Source: Pannonibacter carbonis (GTDB lineage Bacteria; Pseudomonadota; Alphaproteobacteria; Rhizobiales; Stappiaceae). From it: 64,000 nt of DNA. This document shows positions 18,640-27,928 of the stretch, one piece after another (the first letter of the stretch is position 1; every line of letters begins with the position of its first letter). Below the pieces are notes generated by a model. That model was not told the DNA's origin, did no database searches, and was given only the letters and a program-made list of their open reading frames with translations. The stretch covers positions 62,001-126,000 of the forward strand of contig NZ_PUDR01000010.1 of NCBI RefSeq assembly GCF_003012935.1, written 5' to 3'. The translations under genes and the position numbers were made by a program.

Positions 18640-20742
18640 TCACCCTGCGCGAAGCAGGCGGATGGCCTCGTCGCGGCTGAAAAGGTAGAGCAGCGTCCGC
18701 AAGGCTGGACCACGCGGGCCCTTCAGTTCGGGGTCCATTTCCAAGATGAGCCTTGCGTCGTCGCGGGCGATTTCCATCAGGTCGGTGCGGGCATCGCCGC
18801 GTGCCAGACGGAACCCGGGGGCGCCGGACTGGCGCGTGCCGAGGATTTCTCCCTCGCCGCGCAGGCGCAGGTCTTCCTCGGCGATGACGAAGCCGTCGTT
18901 GGTCTCGCGCATCACGGCAAGGCGCGCCGCCGAGGTCTCGCCCAACGGTCCCTTGTAGAGCAGCACGCAGGAGGACGGCTTGTCGCCGCGCCCGACCCGG
19001 CCGCGCAGCTGATGCAGCTGGGCAAGGCCAAACCGCTCGGCGTGCTCGATGACGATGATCGTGGCATCGGGCACATCAACGCCAACTTCGATGACAGTGG
19101 TGGCCACCAGCACCCGGGCATGGCCCTCCTTGAAGGCCATCATTGCCGTGTCCTTGTCCTCGCCGCTCATCCGGCCGTGAACGAGGGCGACCGGAACCTT
19201 CAGCTCCTGGGACAGGTGACGATGCCGGTCCTCGACGGCGGCAAGGTCGATCTTCTCGCTCTCCTCGACAAGCGGGCAGACCCAGTAGACCTTCTGGCCT
19301 TCGGCAACCGCGGCCTTGATGCGGGAGACCATCTCGCCCATCCGGTCGAGCGACACCGAGACCGTGGTGATCGGCTTGCGCCCCTTCGGCTTGTCGGTCA
19401 GGCGGGAGACGTCCATGTCGCCGAAATAGGTCAGCACCAGCGTGCGCGGGATCGGAGTTGCGGTCATCACCAGCACGTCGACGCCCTTGCCCTTGGAGGA
19501 CAGCGCCAGGCGCTGATGCACGCCGAAGCGGTGCTGCTCGTCGACCACGGCAATGCCAAGATTCGCGAACTCGACCGCGCCCTGGAACAGGGCGTGGGTG
19601 CCGACGGCAAGGTCGATTTCGCCGTTCGACAGCGCTGCCTGGGTCTCGCGCCGCTGCTTCGGCGTGTCCCGTCCGGTCAGGAGCGCAATCCGGATGCCGG
19701 CAGCCTCGCACAGTGGCGCCATCGAGGCAAAATGCTGGCGCGCGAGAATTTCGGTCGGTGCCATCATTGCCGCCTGTGCGCCGGACTCGATCACGGCGGC
19801 CATGGCGAGCAGGCCGACGATGGTCTTGCCCGCGCCGACGTCTCCCTGCAGCAGGCGAAGCATGCGCTGCGGGCTGCGCAGATCGGCCTCGATTTCTGCG
19901 ACTGCCTGGGCCTGGCCGCCGGTCAGCTGATAGGGCAGGGCCGCAAGGATCCGGGCCTTCAGCTCACCGGTCGTCACGCGCGGTTCGCCATCCAGCTTGC
20001 GCATGGTCGCGCGGACAAGCGCGAGCGCCAGCTGGTTGGCGAGATACTCGTCATAGGCAAGGCGCGACAGGGCCGGGGAGGCGGGATCAAGATCGCGCGC
20101 GCCTTCCGGCCGGTGCACGCGCTTCAGAGCTTCATCGAAATCGGGCCAGGATTGGCGGGCGCGGAACTCCGGATCGAGCCAGTCCGGAAACACCGGCAGA
20201 CGATCCAGCGCGCCGGCGATGCCTTTCAGCAAGGTGCGCTGCGCAAGCCCTGCGGTCATCGGATAGACCGGCTCGATGGCCGGCATGGTCTCGGCTTCTT
20301 CCGGCGTCAGCACATAGTCTGGATGGACCATCTGCGGCCGCTCGGAGAACCATTCGACCTTGCCGGAAATGATCCGCCGGCCGCCCACGGGCAACACCTT
20401 TTCCAGCCAGTCCTGCCGCGGATGGAAGAACACCAGCGCAATGCTCCCGGTCGCATCCGCGGCAATCACCTTGTAAGGCGCCCGGCTGCCACGCGGGGTG
20501 GGCATGTGGCGTTCGACACGCACGTCCAGGGTTACCGTGTCGCCGTTCTCGGAATAGGCAATCCCCGGACGGCGGCTGCGGTCGATGACGGCATGGGGCA
20601 GGTGAAAGGCAAGGTCCAGCACGGTGGCCTCCCGTCCCGGCGCTGTCCCCAGCAGCGTTTCCAGCAGCTTGGCGATCTTCGGCCCGATGCCGGGCAGCAC
20701 CGAGACAGGAGCAAACAGGGGATCGAGCAGGGACGGGCGCAT
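18640..20742 (-). CDS. recG: ATP-dependent DNA helicase RecG
   Basis: 700 residues from ATG 20742 (MRPSLLDPLFAPVSVLPGIG). RecG drives branch migration of stalled replication forks and recombination intermediates. Seen: the N-terminal wedge domain with an OB fold, Walker A GDVGAGKTIVGLLA, the DEQH box in VVDEQHRFGVHQR, TATPIPRTL (motif III), the PKGRKP(I)TT segment specific to RecG, and QLHQLRGRVGRGDKPS (motif VI) followed by the TRG region. It diverges from sdhE with 236 bases between the starts. An open frame extends to 20871 but upstream of 20742 it is not conserved. Confidence 0.97.
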   Translation of the reverse strand: MRPSLLDPLFAPVSVLPGIGPKIAKLLETLLGTAPGREATVLDLAFHLPHAVIDRSRRPGIAYSENGDTVTLDVRVERHMPTPRGSRAPYKVIAADATGSIALVFFHPRQDWLEKVLPVGGRRIISGKVEWFSERPQMVHPDYVLTPEEAETMPAIEPVYPMTAGLAQRTLLKGIAGALDRLPVFPDWLDPEFRARQSWPDFDEALKRVHRPEGARDLDPASPALSRLAYDEYLANQLALALVRATMRKLDGEPRVTTGELKARILAALPYQLTGGQAQAVAEIEADLRSPQRMLRLLQGDVGAGKTIVGLLAMAAVIESGAQAAMMAPTEILARQHFASMAPLCEAAGIRIALLTGRDTPKQRRETQAALSNGEIDLAVGTHALFQGAVEFANLGIAVVDEQHRFGVHQRLALSSKGKGVDVLVMTATPIPRTLVLTYFGDMDVSRLTDKPKGRKPITTVSVSLDRMGEMVSRIKAAVAEGQKVYWVCPLVEESEKIDLAAVEDRHRHLSQELKVPVALVHGRMSGEDKDTAMMAFKEGHARVLVATTVIEVGVDVPDATIIVIEHAERFGLAQLHQLRGRVGRGDKPSSCVLLYKGPLGETSAARLAVMRETNDGFVIAEEDLRLRGEGEILGTRQSGAPGFRLARGDARTDLMEIARDDARLILEMDPELKGPRGPALRTLLYLFSRDEAIRLLRAG

Positions 20743-20881
20743 GGGCGAGGATCTGTCTTCAGTCGGTCGCGATGGGTCAGACCAGCGTTCTGCACCCTTT
20801 ACCGCAGCCTTGCAACGCGGGAAGGTCAGTCCGGTCCACCCGGCCAAGCCGTACCTCCGGCAATCAGTCAAGTGTTCGGGA

Positions 20882-20910
20882 CTGACTTCTCGTTGGCGCG
20901 GCGCTATAAG
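20882..20910 (+). promoter_or_regulatory. Candidate sigma-70-type promoter for sdhE-mfd
   Basis: CTGACT (20882-20887) and TATAAG (20905-20910) are separated by 17 bases, in the spacer between divergent recG and sdhE and about 68 bases before the sdhE ATG. The match is 4 of 6 and 5 of 6 to consensus. Confidence 0.4.
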
Positions 20911-20978
20911 CCCTCAGACATTCTCCGCTCCGGCATGCAACCCGCATCCGGCACCCGCTCGATTCGTCAGGATCCGCC

Positions 20979-21284
20979 ATGACCGACAGCTCCAACGCTC
21001 CCGCCGATCCCTCCGGCGATGGTGAACTCGACACCCGCCGCAAGCGCATCCTGTTCCGCACCTTGCATCGGGGCATGAAGGAAATGGACATGCTGCTCGG
21101 CGGCTTCACCAAGGCCGAGATCGCGCGGCTGAGCGAGGCGGAGCTGGACGAGCTGGAAGAGATCATTCCGATCAACGATCAGGATCTCTACGCCTGGATC
21201 ACGGGCCGCAAGCCGCTGCCGGAGGAATGGAACCGGCCGCTGTTCCGCAAGATGCTGGCCTTCCACAACATCACTCTGCGCTGA
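20979..21284 (+). CDS. sdhE: FAD assembly factor SdhE
   Basis: 101 residues. SdhE promotes covalent attachment of FAD to the succinate dehydrogenase flavoprotein. The diagnostic RGxxE motif is seen as RGMKEMD (residues 31-37), followed by LDELEEIIPINDQDLYAWITG, which is highly typical of the family. The first 20 residues are a charged extension without conservation. mfd starts 30 bases after its stop, and the sdhE-mfd pairing is common in alphaproteobacteria. Confidence 0.95.
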   Translation: MTDSSNAPADPSGDGELDTRRKRILFRTLHRGMKEMDMLLGGFTKAEIARLSEAELDELEEIIPINDQDLYAWITGRKPLPEEWNRPLFRKMLAFHNITLR

Positions 21285-21314
21285 TCCAGTCAAAACCGCC
21301 CGGGAACCCAAGCC

Positions 21315-24300
21315 GTGTTCGAGACGCTCTTCCGCGACCGTGCCAACATCACCCTTGCCAGCGTGCCGGACGGAGCCGAGGCACTGGCGCTCGCGCGCAT
21401 CCTGGGGCAGGCACCGAAGGACGGGCTGGCTGCCGTCTTCGTCGCACGGGACGCTGGCCGGGCGCAGGGCGTCATCGAGGCGCTGAGCTATTTTGCGCCC
21501 GACGTCGAGGCGCTGTCCCTGCCGGCCTGGGACTGCCTTCCCTATGACCGCGTCTCGCCGAACCCGGCGATCAGCGCCCGCCGCCTCCTTGTGCTTGGGC
21601 AGCTGGCGCGGGGCATTCCTGCTGGGTCTGGCCAGAAGGTTCTGGTGACAACGGTCAACGCGGCGCTGCAGCGCCTGCCGGAACGGGCCTGGGTCGCCGC
21701 CCAGACCTTCTCCATGGCGCCTGGCAACCGCATCGACCTGACGAAGATTGCCGCCTGGCTGGAACTCAACGGCTTCTCGCGCACGCCAACGGTCCGAGAG
21801 ACCGGTGAGTATGCTGTGCGCGGCGGCATCATCGATCTCTATGCCCCCGGCGCAGAAGATCCGGTCCGTCTGGACTTCTTTGGCGACACGCTGGAATCGA
21901 TCCGCGCCTTCGATACCGAAAGCCAGCGCACGACCAAGCAGCTGAAGCGGCTGGAGCTGGTGCCGATGAGCGAGGTGGTGCTGAGCGAGGAGGCGATCTC
22001 GCGCTTCCGCCGCAACTATCTCGCCCGCTTCGGCGCGGCCCGGCGCGAGGATGTCCTGTATCAGTCTGTCAGCGACGGCCGCCGTTATGCCGGCATGGAG
22101 CACTGGCTGCCGCTGTTCCACGAACACCTCGAAACCCTGTTCGACTATATCGGCGACGCACCGGTGGTGCTTGATGCCATGTCGGGCGATGCCATCCGCG
22201 AGCGCCTCGACCAGATCACCGAGCACCACGCGGCCCGCAAGGACGCGCTTGAAAACGGCCACCTGGCCGGCGCGGTGCCCTACATGCCGGTGGAGCCGCA
22301 GGCGCTCTATCCGGTCGGGACGGAATGGACCGTCCGGCTTGCCGACAGTGCCAGCTGCCAGATCGATCCCTTCACGCCGCCGCCGGGGTCTGGCCGGACG
22401 GTGATCGACTTCGGCGGCCGTCAGGGCCGCAGCTTTGCCGCCGAGCGCGCGGCGGGCGATGTGAACATCTTCGACGCGCTGGTGAAACACGTCCGGGCGC
22501 TGCACAAGGACCAGCGCCGGGTGGTCATCGCCTGCTGGAGCGAGGGCTCGCGCGACCGTCTCGGCCAGATCCTCGGCGATCACGGGCTCGACCTGCCGAT
22601 GCCGGCCGAACGGGTTGCTGATCTCGACGCCTTGCCGCCGCGCGCCACGGCGCTCAGCATTCTCGGCCTCGAGCAGGGCTTCGAGGTCGACCGGCTGGTT
22701 TTCATCTCCGAGCAGGACATCCTGGGCGACCGTCTGGTGCGCAAGGGCCGGCGCAAGGCCAAGGGCGCCAATGTCCTGACCGAGGCAACCAGCCTCTCGG
22801 AAGGCGACCTCGTCGTCCACGTCGATCACGGCATCGGCCGCTTCATCGGCCTCAAGACCATCGAGGCGCTCGGCGCGCCGCATGACTGCCTGGAGCTGCA
22901 GTATCAGGGCGGCGACAAGCTCTACCTGCCGGTCGAGAACATCGAGCTGCTGACGCGCTTCGGTTCGGAAGACACCGACGTCATGCTCGACAAGCTGGGC
23001 GGTGGGGCCTGGCAGGCGCGCAAGGCGCGCATGAAGAAGCGCATCCTCGAGATCGCCGACGGCCTGATCAAGACCGCCGCTGCCCGTGCGCTGAAGACCG
23101 CGCCGGTGGTCGAGGTGCCGGAAGGGGTCTACGATGAATTCTCGACCCGTTTCCCCTACGAGGAGACGGAAGACCAGCTGACCGCCATCGATGCGGTGTT
23201 CCAGGATCTGGCGGCCGGCCGGCCGATGGACCGGCTGGTCTGCGGCGACGTCGGTTTCGGTAAGACGGAAGTGGCGCTGCGCGCCGCTTTTGTTGCCGCC
23301 ATGTCGGGGCGCCAGGTGGCCGTGGTGGTCCCGACAACGCTGCTGGCGCGCCAGCACTATCGCACCTTCGCCACCCGCTTCCATGGCCTGCCGATCAATG
23401 TTGCCCATGCCTCGCGCCTCGTCAGCCCGAAAGAGCTGTCGGCGGCCAAGAAGGGCGTCGAGGACGGTTCCGTCGATATCGTCGTCGGCACCCATGCCCT
23501 GCTGGGTGCCGGCGTCAAGTTCCGCGACCTTGGCCTGCTCATCATCGACGAGGAGCAGCATTTCGGCGTCAAGCACAAGGAACGGCTGAAGGAACTGAAG
23601 TCGGACGTGCATGTGCTGACCCTGTCGGCAACGCCGATCCCGCGCACCTTGCAGCAGGCATTGACGGGCCTGCGCGAACTGTCACTGATCGCCACGCCGC
23701 CGGTTGACCGGCTTGCCGTGCGCACTTTCGTCTCGCCCTTTGATCCGCTGGTCGTGCGTGAGGCCTTGCTGCGCGAGCATTATCGCGGTGGCCAGAGCTT
23801 CTATGTCTGCCCGCGCGTTTCGGATCTCGCCGAACAGGCAGAGTTCCTGGCCGCCAGCGTGCCGGAAGTGAAGGTGGCCACAGCCCACGGCCAGATGGCG
23901 CCGGGCCAGCTCGAGGACGTGATGAACGCCTTCTATGAGGGCAAATATGACGTGCTGCTGTCGACCACAATCGTCGAATCAGGTCTCGACATCCCGACCG
24001 CCAATACGCTGATCGTGCACCGGGCCGACGTGTTCGGCCTTGCCCAGATGTACCAGCTGCGCGGCCGCGTTGGCCGGTCAAAGACCCGGGCCTATGCGCT
24101 CTTCACCGTTCCGGCCAACAAGCCGATGACAGCAACCGCCGAACGGCGGCTCAAGGTGTTGCAGTCGCTCGAAAATCTGGGCGCCGGCTTCCAGCTCGCC
24201 AGCCACGACCTCGACATTCGCGGGGCCGGCAATCTGCTGGGCGAGGAACAGTCCGGCCATATCAAGGAAGTCGGCTACGAACTCTATCAGCAGATGCTGG

Positions 24301-24815
24301 AAGAGGCGGTTGCCCAGCTCAAGGATGGCGGCGACGAGATCGGCGAGGACCAGTGGTCGCCGCAGATCAATGTCGGCACGCCCGTGCTGATTCCCGAAAG
24401 CTATGTTCCGGACCTGCAGCTGCGCCTGTCGCTGTACCGCCGTCTGGCGGATCTGACGGAAGCCCAGGAGATCGATGCCTTCGGCGCGGAGATGATCGAC
24501 CGGTTCGGCCCGCTGCCGGAAGAGGTCGGGCATCTCCTGAAGATCGTCTACATCAAGGGCCTCTGCCGCAAGGCGAATGTGGAAAAGGTCGATTCGGGGC
24601 CGAAGGGCATCGTCATCACGTTCCGGGGGCAGCAATTCGCCAATCCGGCGGGGCTTGTCGCCTATATCGCGGAGCAGGGCTCCCTCGCAAAGATCAGGCC
24701 GGACCAGAAGGTCGTGCTGTCGCGCGACTGGGACAAGGCGGACGACCGGCTCAAGGGCACGGCGACCATCATGACGAAACTGGCCCGTCTGGCGGCCCCC
24801 CTCAAGGCTGCCTGA
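21315..24815 (+). CDS. mfd: Transcription-repair coupling factor Mfd
   Basis: 1166 residues from GTG 21315. Mfd removes RNA polymerase stalled at DNA damage and recruits UvrA. Domains in order: an UvrB-like N-terminal region (PAWDCLPYDRVSPNP), the CarD-type RNA-polymerase-interaction domain (GDLVVHVDHGIGRFIGL, residues about 495-520), and the RecG-like translocase with Walker A GDVGFGKTEVALRAAF. It continues with DEEQHFGVKHKERLKEL, TATPIPRTLQQALTGLREL and QLRGRVGRSKTRAYA. The C-terminal TRCF domain (PELQLRLSLYRRL type) follows. Length and motif order are complete. Confidence 0.98.
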   Translation: MFETLFRDRANITLASVPDGAEALALARILGQAPKDGLAAVFVARDAGRAQGVIEALSYFAPDVEALSLPAWDCLPYDRVSPNPAISARRLLVLGQLARGIPAGSGQKVLVTTVNAALQRLPERAWVAAQTFSMAPGNRIDLTKIAAWLELNGFSRTPTVRETGEYAVRGGIIDLYAPGAEDPVRLDFFGDTLESIRAFDTESQRTTKQLKRLELVPMSEVVLSEEAISRFRRNYLARFGAARREDVLYQSVSDGRRYAGMEHWLPLFHEHLETLFDYIGDAPVVLDAMSGDAIRERLDQITEHHAARKDALENGHLAGAVPYMPVEPQALYPVGTEWTVRLADSASCQIDPFTPPPGSGRTVIDFGGRQGRSFAAERAAGDVNIFDALVKHVRALHKDQRRVVIACWSEGSRDRLGQILGDHGLDLPMPAERVADLDALPPRATALSILGLEQGFEVDRLVFISEQDILGDRLVRKGRRKAKGANVLTEATSLSEGDLVVHVDHGIGRFIGLKTIEALGAPHDCLELQYQGGDKLYLPVENIELLTRFGSEDTDVMLDKLGGGAWQARKARMKKRILEIADGLIKTAAARALKTAPVVEVPEGVYDEFSTRFPYEETEDQLTAIDAVFQDLAAGRPMDRLVCGDVGFGKTEVALRAAFVAAMSGRQVAVVVPTTLLARQHYRTFATRFHGLPINVAHASRLVSPKELSAAKKGVEDGSVDIVVGTHALLGAGVKFRDLGLLIIDEEQHFGVKHKERLKELKSDVHVLTLSATPIPRTLQQALTGLRELSLIATPPVDRLAVRTFVSPFDPLVVREALLREHYRGGQSFYVCPRVSDLAEQAEFLAASVPEVKVATAHGQMAPGQLEDVMNAFYEGKYDVLLSTTIVESGLDIPTANTLIVHRADVFGLAQMYQLRGRVGRSKTRAYALFTVPANKPMTATAERRLKVLQSLENLGAGFQLASHDLDIRGAGNLLGEEQSGHIKEVGYELYQQMLEEAVAQLKDGGDEIGEDQWSPQINVGTPVLIPESYVPDLQLRLSLYRRLADLTEAQEIDAFGAEMIDRFGPLPEEVGHLLKIVYIKGLCRKANVEKVDSGPKGIVITFRGQQFANPAGLVAYIAEQGSLAKIRPDQKVVLSRDWDKADDRLKGTATIMTKLARLAAPLKAA

Positions 24816-24837
24816 CGGACGCGCTTCGCCGAACCGG

Positions 24838-24881
24838 CACCTGATATTCAAGGCTTTTTCCCGCCGTGTTCATATCAGGTG
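24838..24881. repeat. 10-bp inverted repeat between mfd and ftsB
   Basis: CACCTGATAT (24838-24847) and its exact complement ATATCAGGTG (24872-24881) flank a 24-base spacer that contains a TTTTT run. It starts 22 bases after the mfd stop and could be a terminator-like hairpin or a regulator site for ftsB. Confidence 0.5.
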
Positions 24882-24951
24882 AAAGGGTCTGTTAAGGCAG
24901 ATCGGGCACAGTTGATCTCAAAGGCCCATTGTCCCGTGTAGGTCGTCCCGC

Positions 24952-25278
24952 GTGTCTGCTACCACCCGTCAGCGCAAGAAGTCAGTCCTTCGCCGTTTCA
25001 TTATTCCGGTCGCGGCCAGCGCCGTGCTGGCCTATTTCGCCTATCATGCGGTGAATGGCGAATTCGGGATGGCTGGCCGCGAGCGGATCGAACATCAGGT
25101 TGCTGCGCTCGAAGCGGAACTGCGCGTGCTGACGGACGAGCGTGAACACATCGCCACCCGTGTCAGCCTGCTGCGTCCCGAGAGCCTTGATCCGGACATG
25201 GTGGACGAGCGGGCCCGGGCAAATCTCAATGTTGTTCATGTCAATGAACTTGCCATCCTGCGTCCGGCTGCAAGATGA
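24952..25278 (+). CDS. ftsB: FtsB/DivIC-type septum formation initiator
   Basis: 108 residues from GTG 24952. The layout is that of FtsB: a short basic tail (RQRKKSVLRR), one membrane helix (FIIPVAASAVLAYFAYHAVNG) and a periplasmic coiled coil (ERIEHQVAALEAELRVLTDE), ending with LLRPESLDPDMVDERARANL, which is characteristic of the alphaproteobacterial family. FtsB joins FtsL and FtsQ at the division site. No clear ribosome site was found. It sits between mfd and pdhA, where eno or pdh genes are often neighbours. Confidence 0.9.
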   Translation: MSATTRQRKKSVLRRFIIPVAASAVLAYFAYHAVNGEFGMAGRERIEHQVAALEAELRVLTDEREHIATRVSLLRPESLDPDMVDERARANLNVVHVNELAILRPAAR

Positions 25279-25462
25279 AAAAGTAACCGAAAATCAGTTC
25301 ATTTTGCCGAAATAACCATATATTAGTTTATTTCTTTTTTTTCATTTAATTCAATTAGTTATCCGATTTTCCTTCCCAACGCACCTCCTCTTGGATTGAC
25401 AAGGATCGCGGGTTACCTTCCGCTTGCTTTCCTAGGGGAAACGTCACGCAGAGACGAGGGTC

Positions 25463-26515
25463 ATGGCCGCAACGAACAAGTCTTCCGCCGGTACGCGCGC
25501 GAAAGGCGCCACCCGGTCCAGCGGCGCCGCCAATACGGCCGCGCCCGCCATCGCAGAGTTCTCCAAAGAGGACGAACTCCATGCCTATCGCGAAATGCTT
25601 CTGATCCGCCGCTTCGAGGAGAAGGCGGGACAGCTCTATGGCATGGGCCTCATCGGCGGTTTCTGCCACCTTTACATTGGTCAGGAAGCTGTCGTCGTCG
25701 GCATGCAGATGGCCAAGAAGGACGGTGACCAGATGATCACCGGCTATCGCGACCACGGCCACATGCTGGCCATGGACCTTGACCCAAAGGGCGTCATGGC
25801 CGAGCTGACCGGTCGCCGGGGCGGCCTGTCGAAGGGCAAGGGCGGCTCCATGCACATGTTCTCCAAGGAGAAGCACTTCTACGGCGGCCACGGCATCGTC
25901 GGCGCGCAGGTCGCGCTTGGCACCGGCATCGGCTTTGCCAACAAGTACACCGGCAACGGCAACGTCTCGATGGCCTTCTTCGGCGACGGCGCGTCCAACC
26001 AGGGCCAGGTCTACGAGAGCTTCAACATGGCCGAGCTGTGGAAGCTGCCGGTCATTTACGTGATCGAAAACAACAAGTACGGCATGGGCACCAGCGTCGA
26101 GCGCGCCTCCGCCATGACCGACCTGTCCCAGCGCGGCCTGTCCTTCGGCATCCCGGGCGAGCAGGTTGACGGCATGGACGTGCGCGCCGTGAAGGCAGCC
26201 TCCGACCGGGCGCTGGCCTGGTGCCGCGAAGGCAAGGGCCCGTACATCCTGGAAATGATCACCTATCGTTATCGTGGTCACTCCATGTCCGACCCGGCGA
26301 AGTATCGCTCCAAGGACGAAGTGCAGAAGATGCGCACCGAGCACGATCCGATCGAGCAGGTCCGCGCGCGTCTGATCGAGAATGGCTGGGCATCGGATGA
26401 CGATCTCAAGACCATCGACCGCGATGTGCGTGCGATTGTCGCCGAGGCGGCCGAATTCGCCCAGAACGATCCGGAGCCGGATGTGTCCGAGCTCTACACC
26501 GACATTCTGCTCTAA
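25463..26515 (+). CDS. pdhA: Pyruvate dehydrogenase E1 component, alpha subunit
   Basis: 350 residues. With PdhB it decarboxylates pyruvate using thiamine diphosphate. The TPP motif runs from [19 protein letters not shown] to IENN, and [20 protein letters not shown] and [15 protein letters not shown] (the phosphorylation-loop region of eukaryotic E1-alpha) are present. The N-terminus (about 30 residues) is a basic Ala/Thr-rich extension. A GAGG ribosome site lies five bases upstream. The 184 bases before it are AT-rich and contain TTGACA at 25396-25401, a possible -35 box, but no convincing -10 box was found. Confidence 0.98.
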   Translation: MAATNKSSAGTRAKGATRSSGAANTAAPAIAEFSKEDELHAYREMLLIRRFEEKAGQLYGMGLIGGFCHLYIGQEAVVVGMQMAKKDGDQMITGYRDHGHMLAMDLDPKGVMAELTGRRGGLSKGKGGSMHMFSKEKHFYGGHGIVGAQVALGTGIGFANKYTGNGNVSMAFFGDGASNQGQVYESFNMAELWKLPVIYVIENNKYGMGTSVERASAMTDLSQRGLSFGIPGEQVDGMDVRAVKAASDRALAWCREGKGPYILEMITYRYRGHSMSDPAKYRSKDEVQKMRTEHDPIEQVRARLIENGWASDDDLKTIDRDVRAIVAEAAEFAQNDPEPDVSELYTDILL

Positions 26516-26529
26516 GGCCGGGGGATACC

Positions 26530-27912
26530 ATGCCGATCAACATTCTGATGCCGGCTCTCTCTCCGACCATGGAAGAGGGCAAGCTCGCCAAGTGGCTGAA
26601 GGCCGAGGGCGACACCATCAAGGCCGGCGACGTGATCGCCGAGATCGAGACTGACAAGGCAACCATGGAAGTGGAAGCCGTCGACGAGGGCGTGCTGGGC
26701 AAGATCCTGATCGCCGAAGGCTCCGAGAACGTGAAGGTGAACACCGCCATCGCCATTCTCCTGGCTGAAGGCGAAGATGCCTCCGCAGCAACCGCTGCAC
26801 CCGCAGCGGCGCCCGCCGCTGCCCCGGCCCCGGCTGCCGTGCCTGCGCCGGTCGCTGCTGCAGCTCCGGTTCCGGCTGCTCCCGTTACCTCCGGGTCTGC
26901 CGACAGCGACGCACCGGCTGGCACCGAGATGGTCACCATGACCGTCCGCGAAGCCCTGCGCGACGCGATGGCCGAGGAAATGCGCGCCGATGACCGCGTC
27001 TTCGTCATGGGCGAGGAAGTGGCCGAATACCAGGGTGCCTACAAGATCACGCAGGGCCTGCTGGATGAATTCGGCGCCCGCCGCGTCATCGACACCCCGA
27101 TCACCGAGCACGGCTTTGCCGGTCTCGGCGTCGGCGCTGCGATGGCTGGCCTGAAGCCGATCGTCGAGTTCATGACGTTCAACTTCGCCATGCAGGCGAT
27201 CGACCACATCATCAACTCCGCTGCCAAGACGCTCTACATGTCCGGCGGCCAGATGGGTGCTCCGATTGTCTTCCGCGGTCCGAACGGCGCTGCCGCCCGC
27301 GTCGGCGCCCAGCACAGCCAGGACTATGCCTCCTGGTATGCCCATATCCCGGGCCTGAAGGTGATCCAGCCGTGGTCGGCCGCCGATGCGAAGGGCCTGC
27401 TGAAGGCTGCCATCCGCGATCCGAACCCGGTCGTCTTCCTGGAAAACGAGATCCTCTACGGTCAGTCCTTCGAAGTGCCGAAGGTCGACGATTTTGTCCT
27501 GCCGATCGGCAAGGCCAAGATCGAGCGTGCCGGCACGGACGTGACCATCGTTTCCTGGGGCATCGGCATGACCTATGTCATGAAGGCCGTGGACGAACTG
27601 GCAGCCCAGGGCATCTCGGCGGAAGTCGTGAACCTGCGCACCATCCGCCCGCTCGACATCGACACGGTTCTGGCCTCGGTCCGCAAGACCGGCCGCTGCA
27701 TCACCGTCGAGGAAGCCTTCCCGGTCTGCTCCGTTTCCTCGGAAATCGGCTACCAGGTCCAGGAAAAGGCCTTCGACTACCTCGACGCCCCGATCCTGCG
27801 CGTCACGGGCAAGGACGTTCCGATGCCTTACGCCGCCAACCTTGAAAAGCTGGCGCTGCCGACGGTCAAGGAAGTCATCGATGCGGTGAAAGCCGTCACC
27901 TACAAGGCCTGA
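26530..27912 (+). CDS. pdhB: Pyruvate dehydrogenase E1 component, beta subunit, with lipoyl domain
   Basis: 460 residues. The first 80 form a lipoyl domain with Lys43 in [12 protein letters not shown] as the attachment site. A Pro/Ala-rich swinging linker follows (about 85-125), and then the transketolase-type E1-beta starts at about residue 138 ([17 protein letters not shown]). The catalytic part has [33 protein letters not shown] and [16 protein letters not shown] lipoyl domain on E1-beta is characteristic of alphaproteobacteria. It lies 14 bases after pdhA and 16 before pdhC. Confidence 0.98.
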   Translation: MPINILMPALSPTMEEGKLAKWLKAEGDTIKAGDVIAEIETDKATMEVEAVDEGVLGKILIAEGSENVKVNTAIAILLAEGEDASAATAAPAAAPAAAPAPAAVPAPVAAAAPVPAAPVTSGSADSDAPAGTEMVTMTVREALRDAMAEEMRADDRVFVMGEEVAEYQGAYKITQGLLDEFGARRVIDTPITEHGFAGLGVGAAMAGLKPIVEFMTFNFAMQAIDHIINSAAKTLYMSGGQMGAPIVFRGPNGAAARVGAQHSQDYASWYAHIPGLKVIQPWSAADAKGLLKAAIRDPNPVVFLENEILYGQSFEVPKVDDFVLPIGKAKIERAGTDVTIVSWGIGMTYVMKAVDELAAQGISAEVVNLRTIRPLDIDTVLASVRKTGRCITVEEAFPVCSVSSEIGYQVQEKAFDYLDAPILRVTGKDVPMPYAANLEKLALPTVKEVIDAVKAVTYKA

Positions 27913-27928
27913 GGCGAGGGAGGCACAG

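Noticed and set aside
20967-23612. 881-codon minus-strand frame across sdhE and mfd
   Set aside because: Antisense shadow of mfd; all recognisable motifs are on the plus strand.
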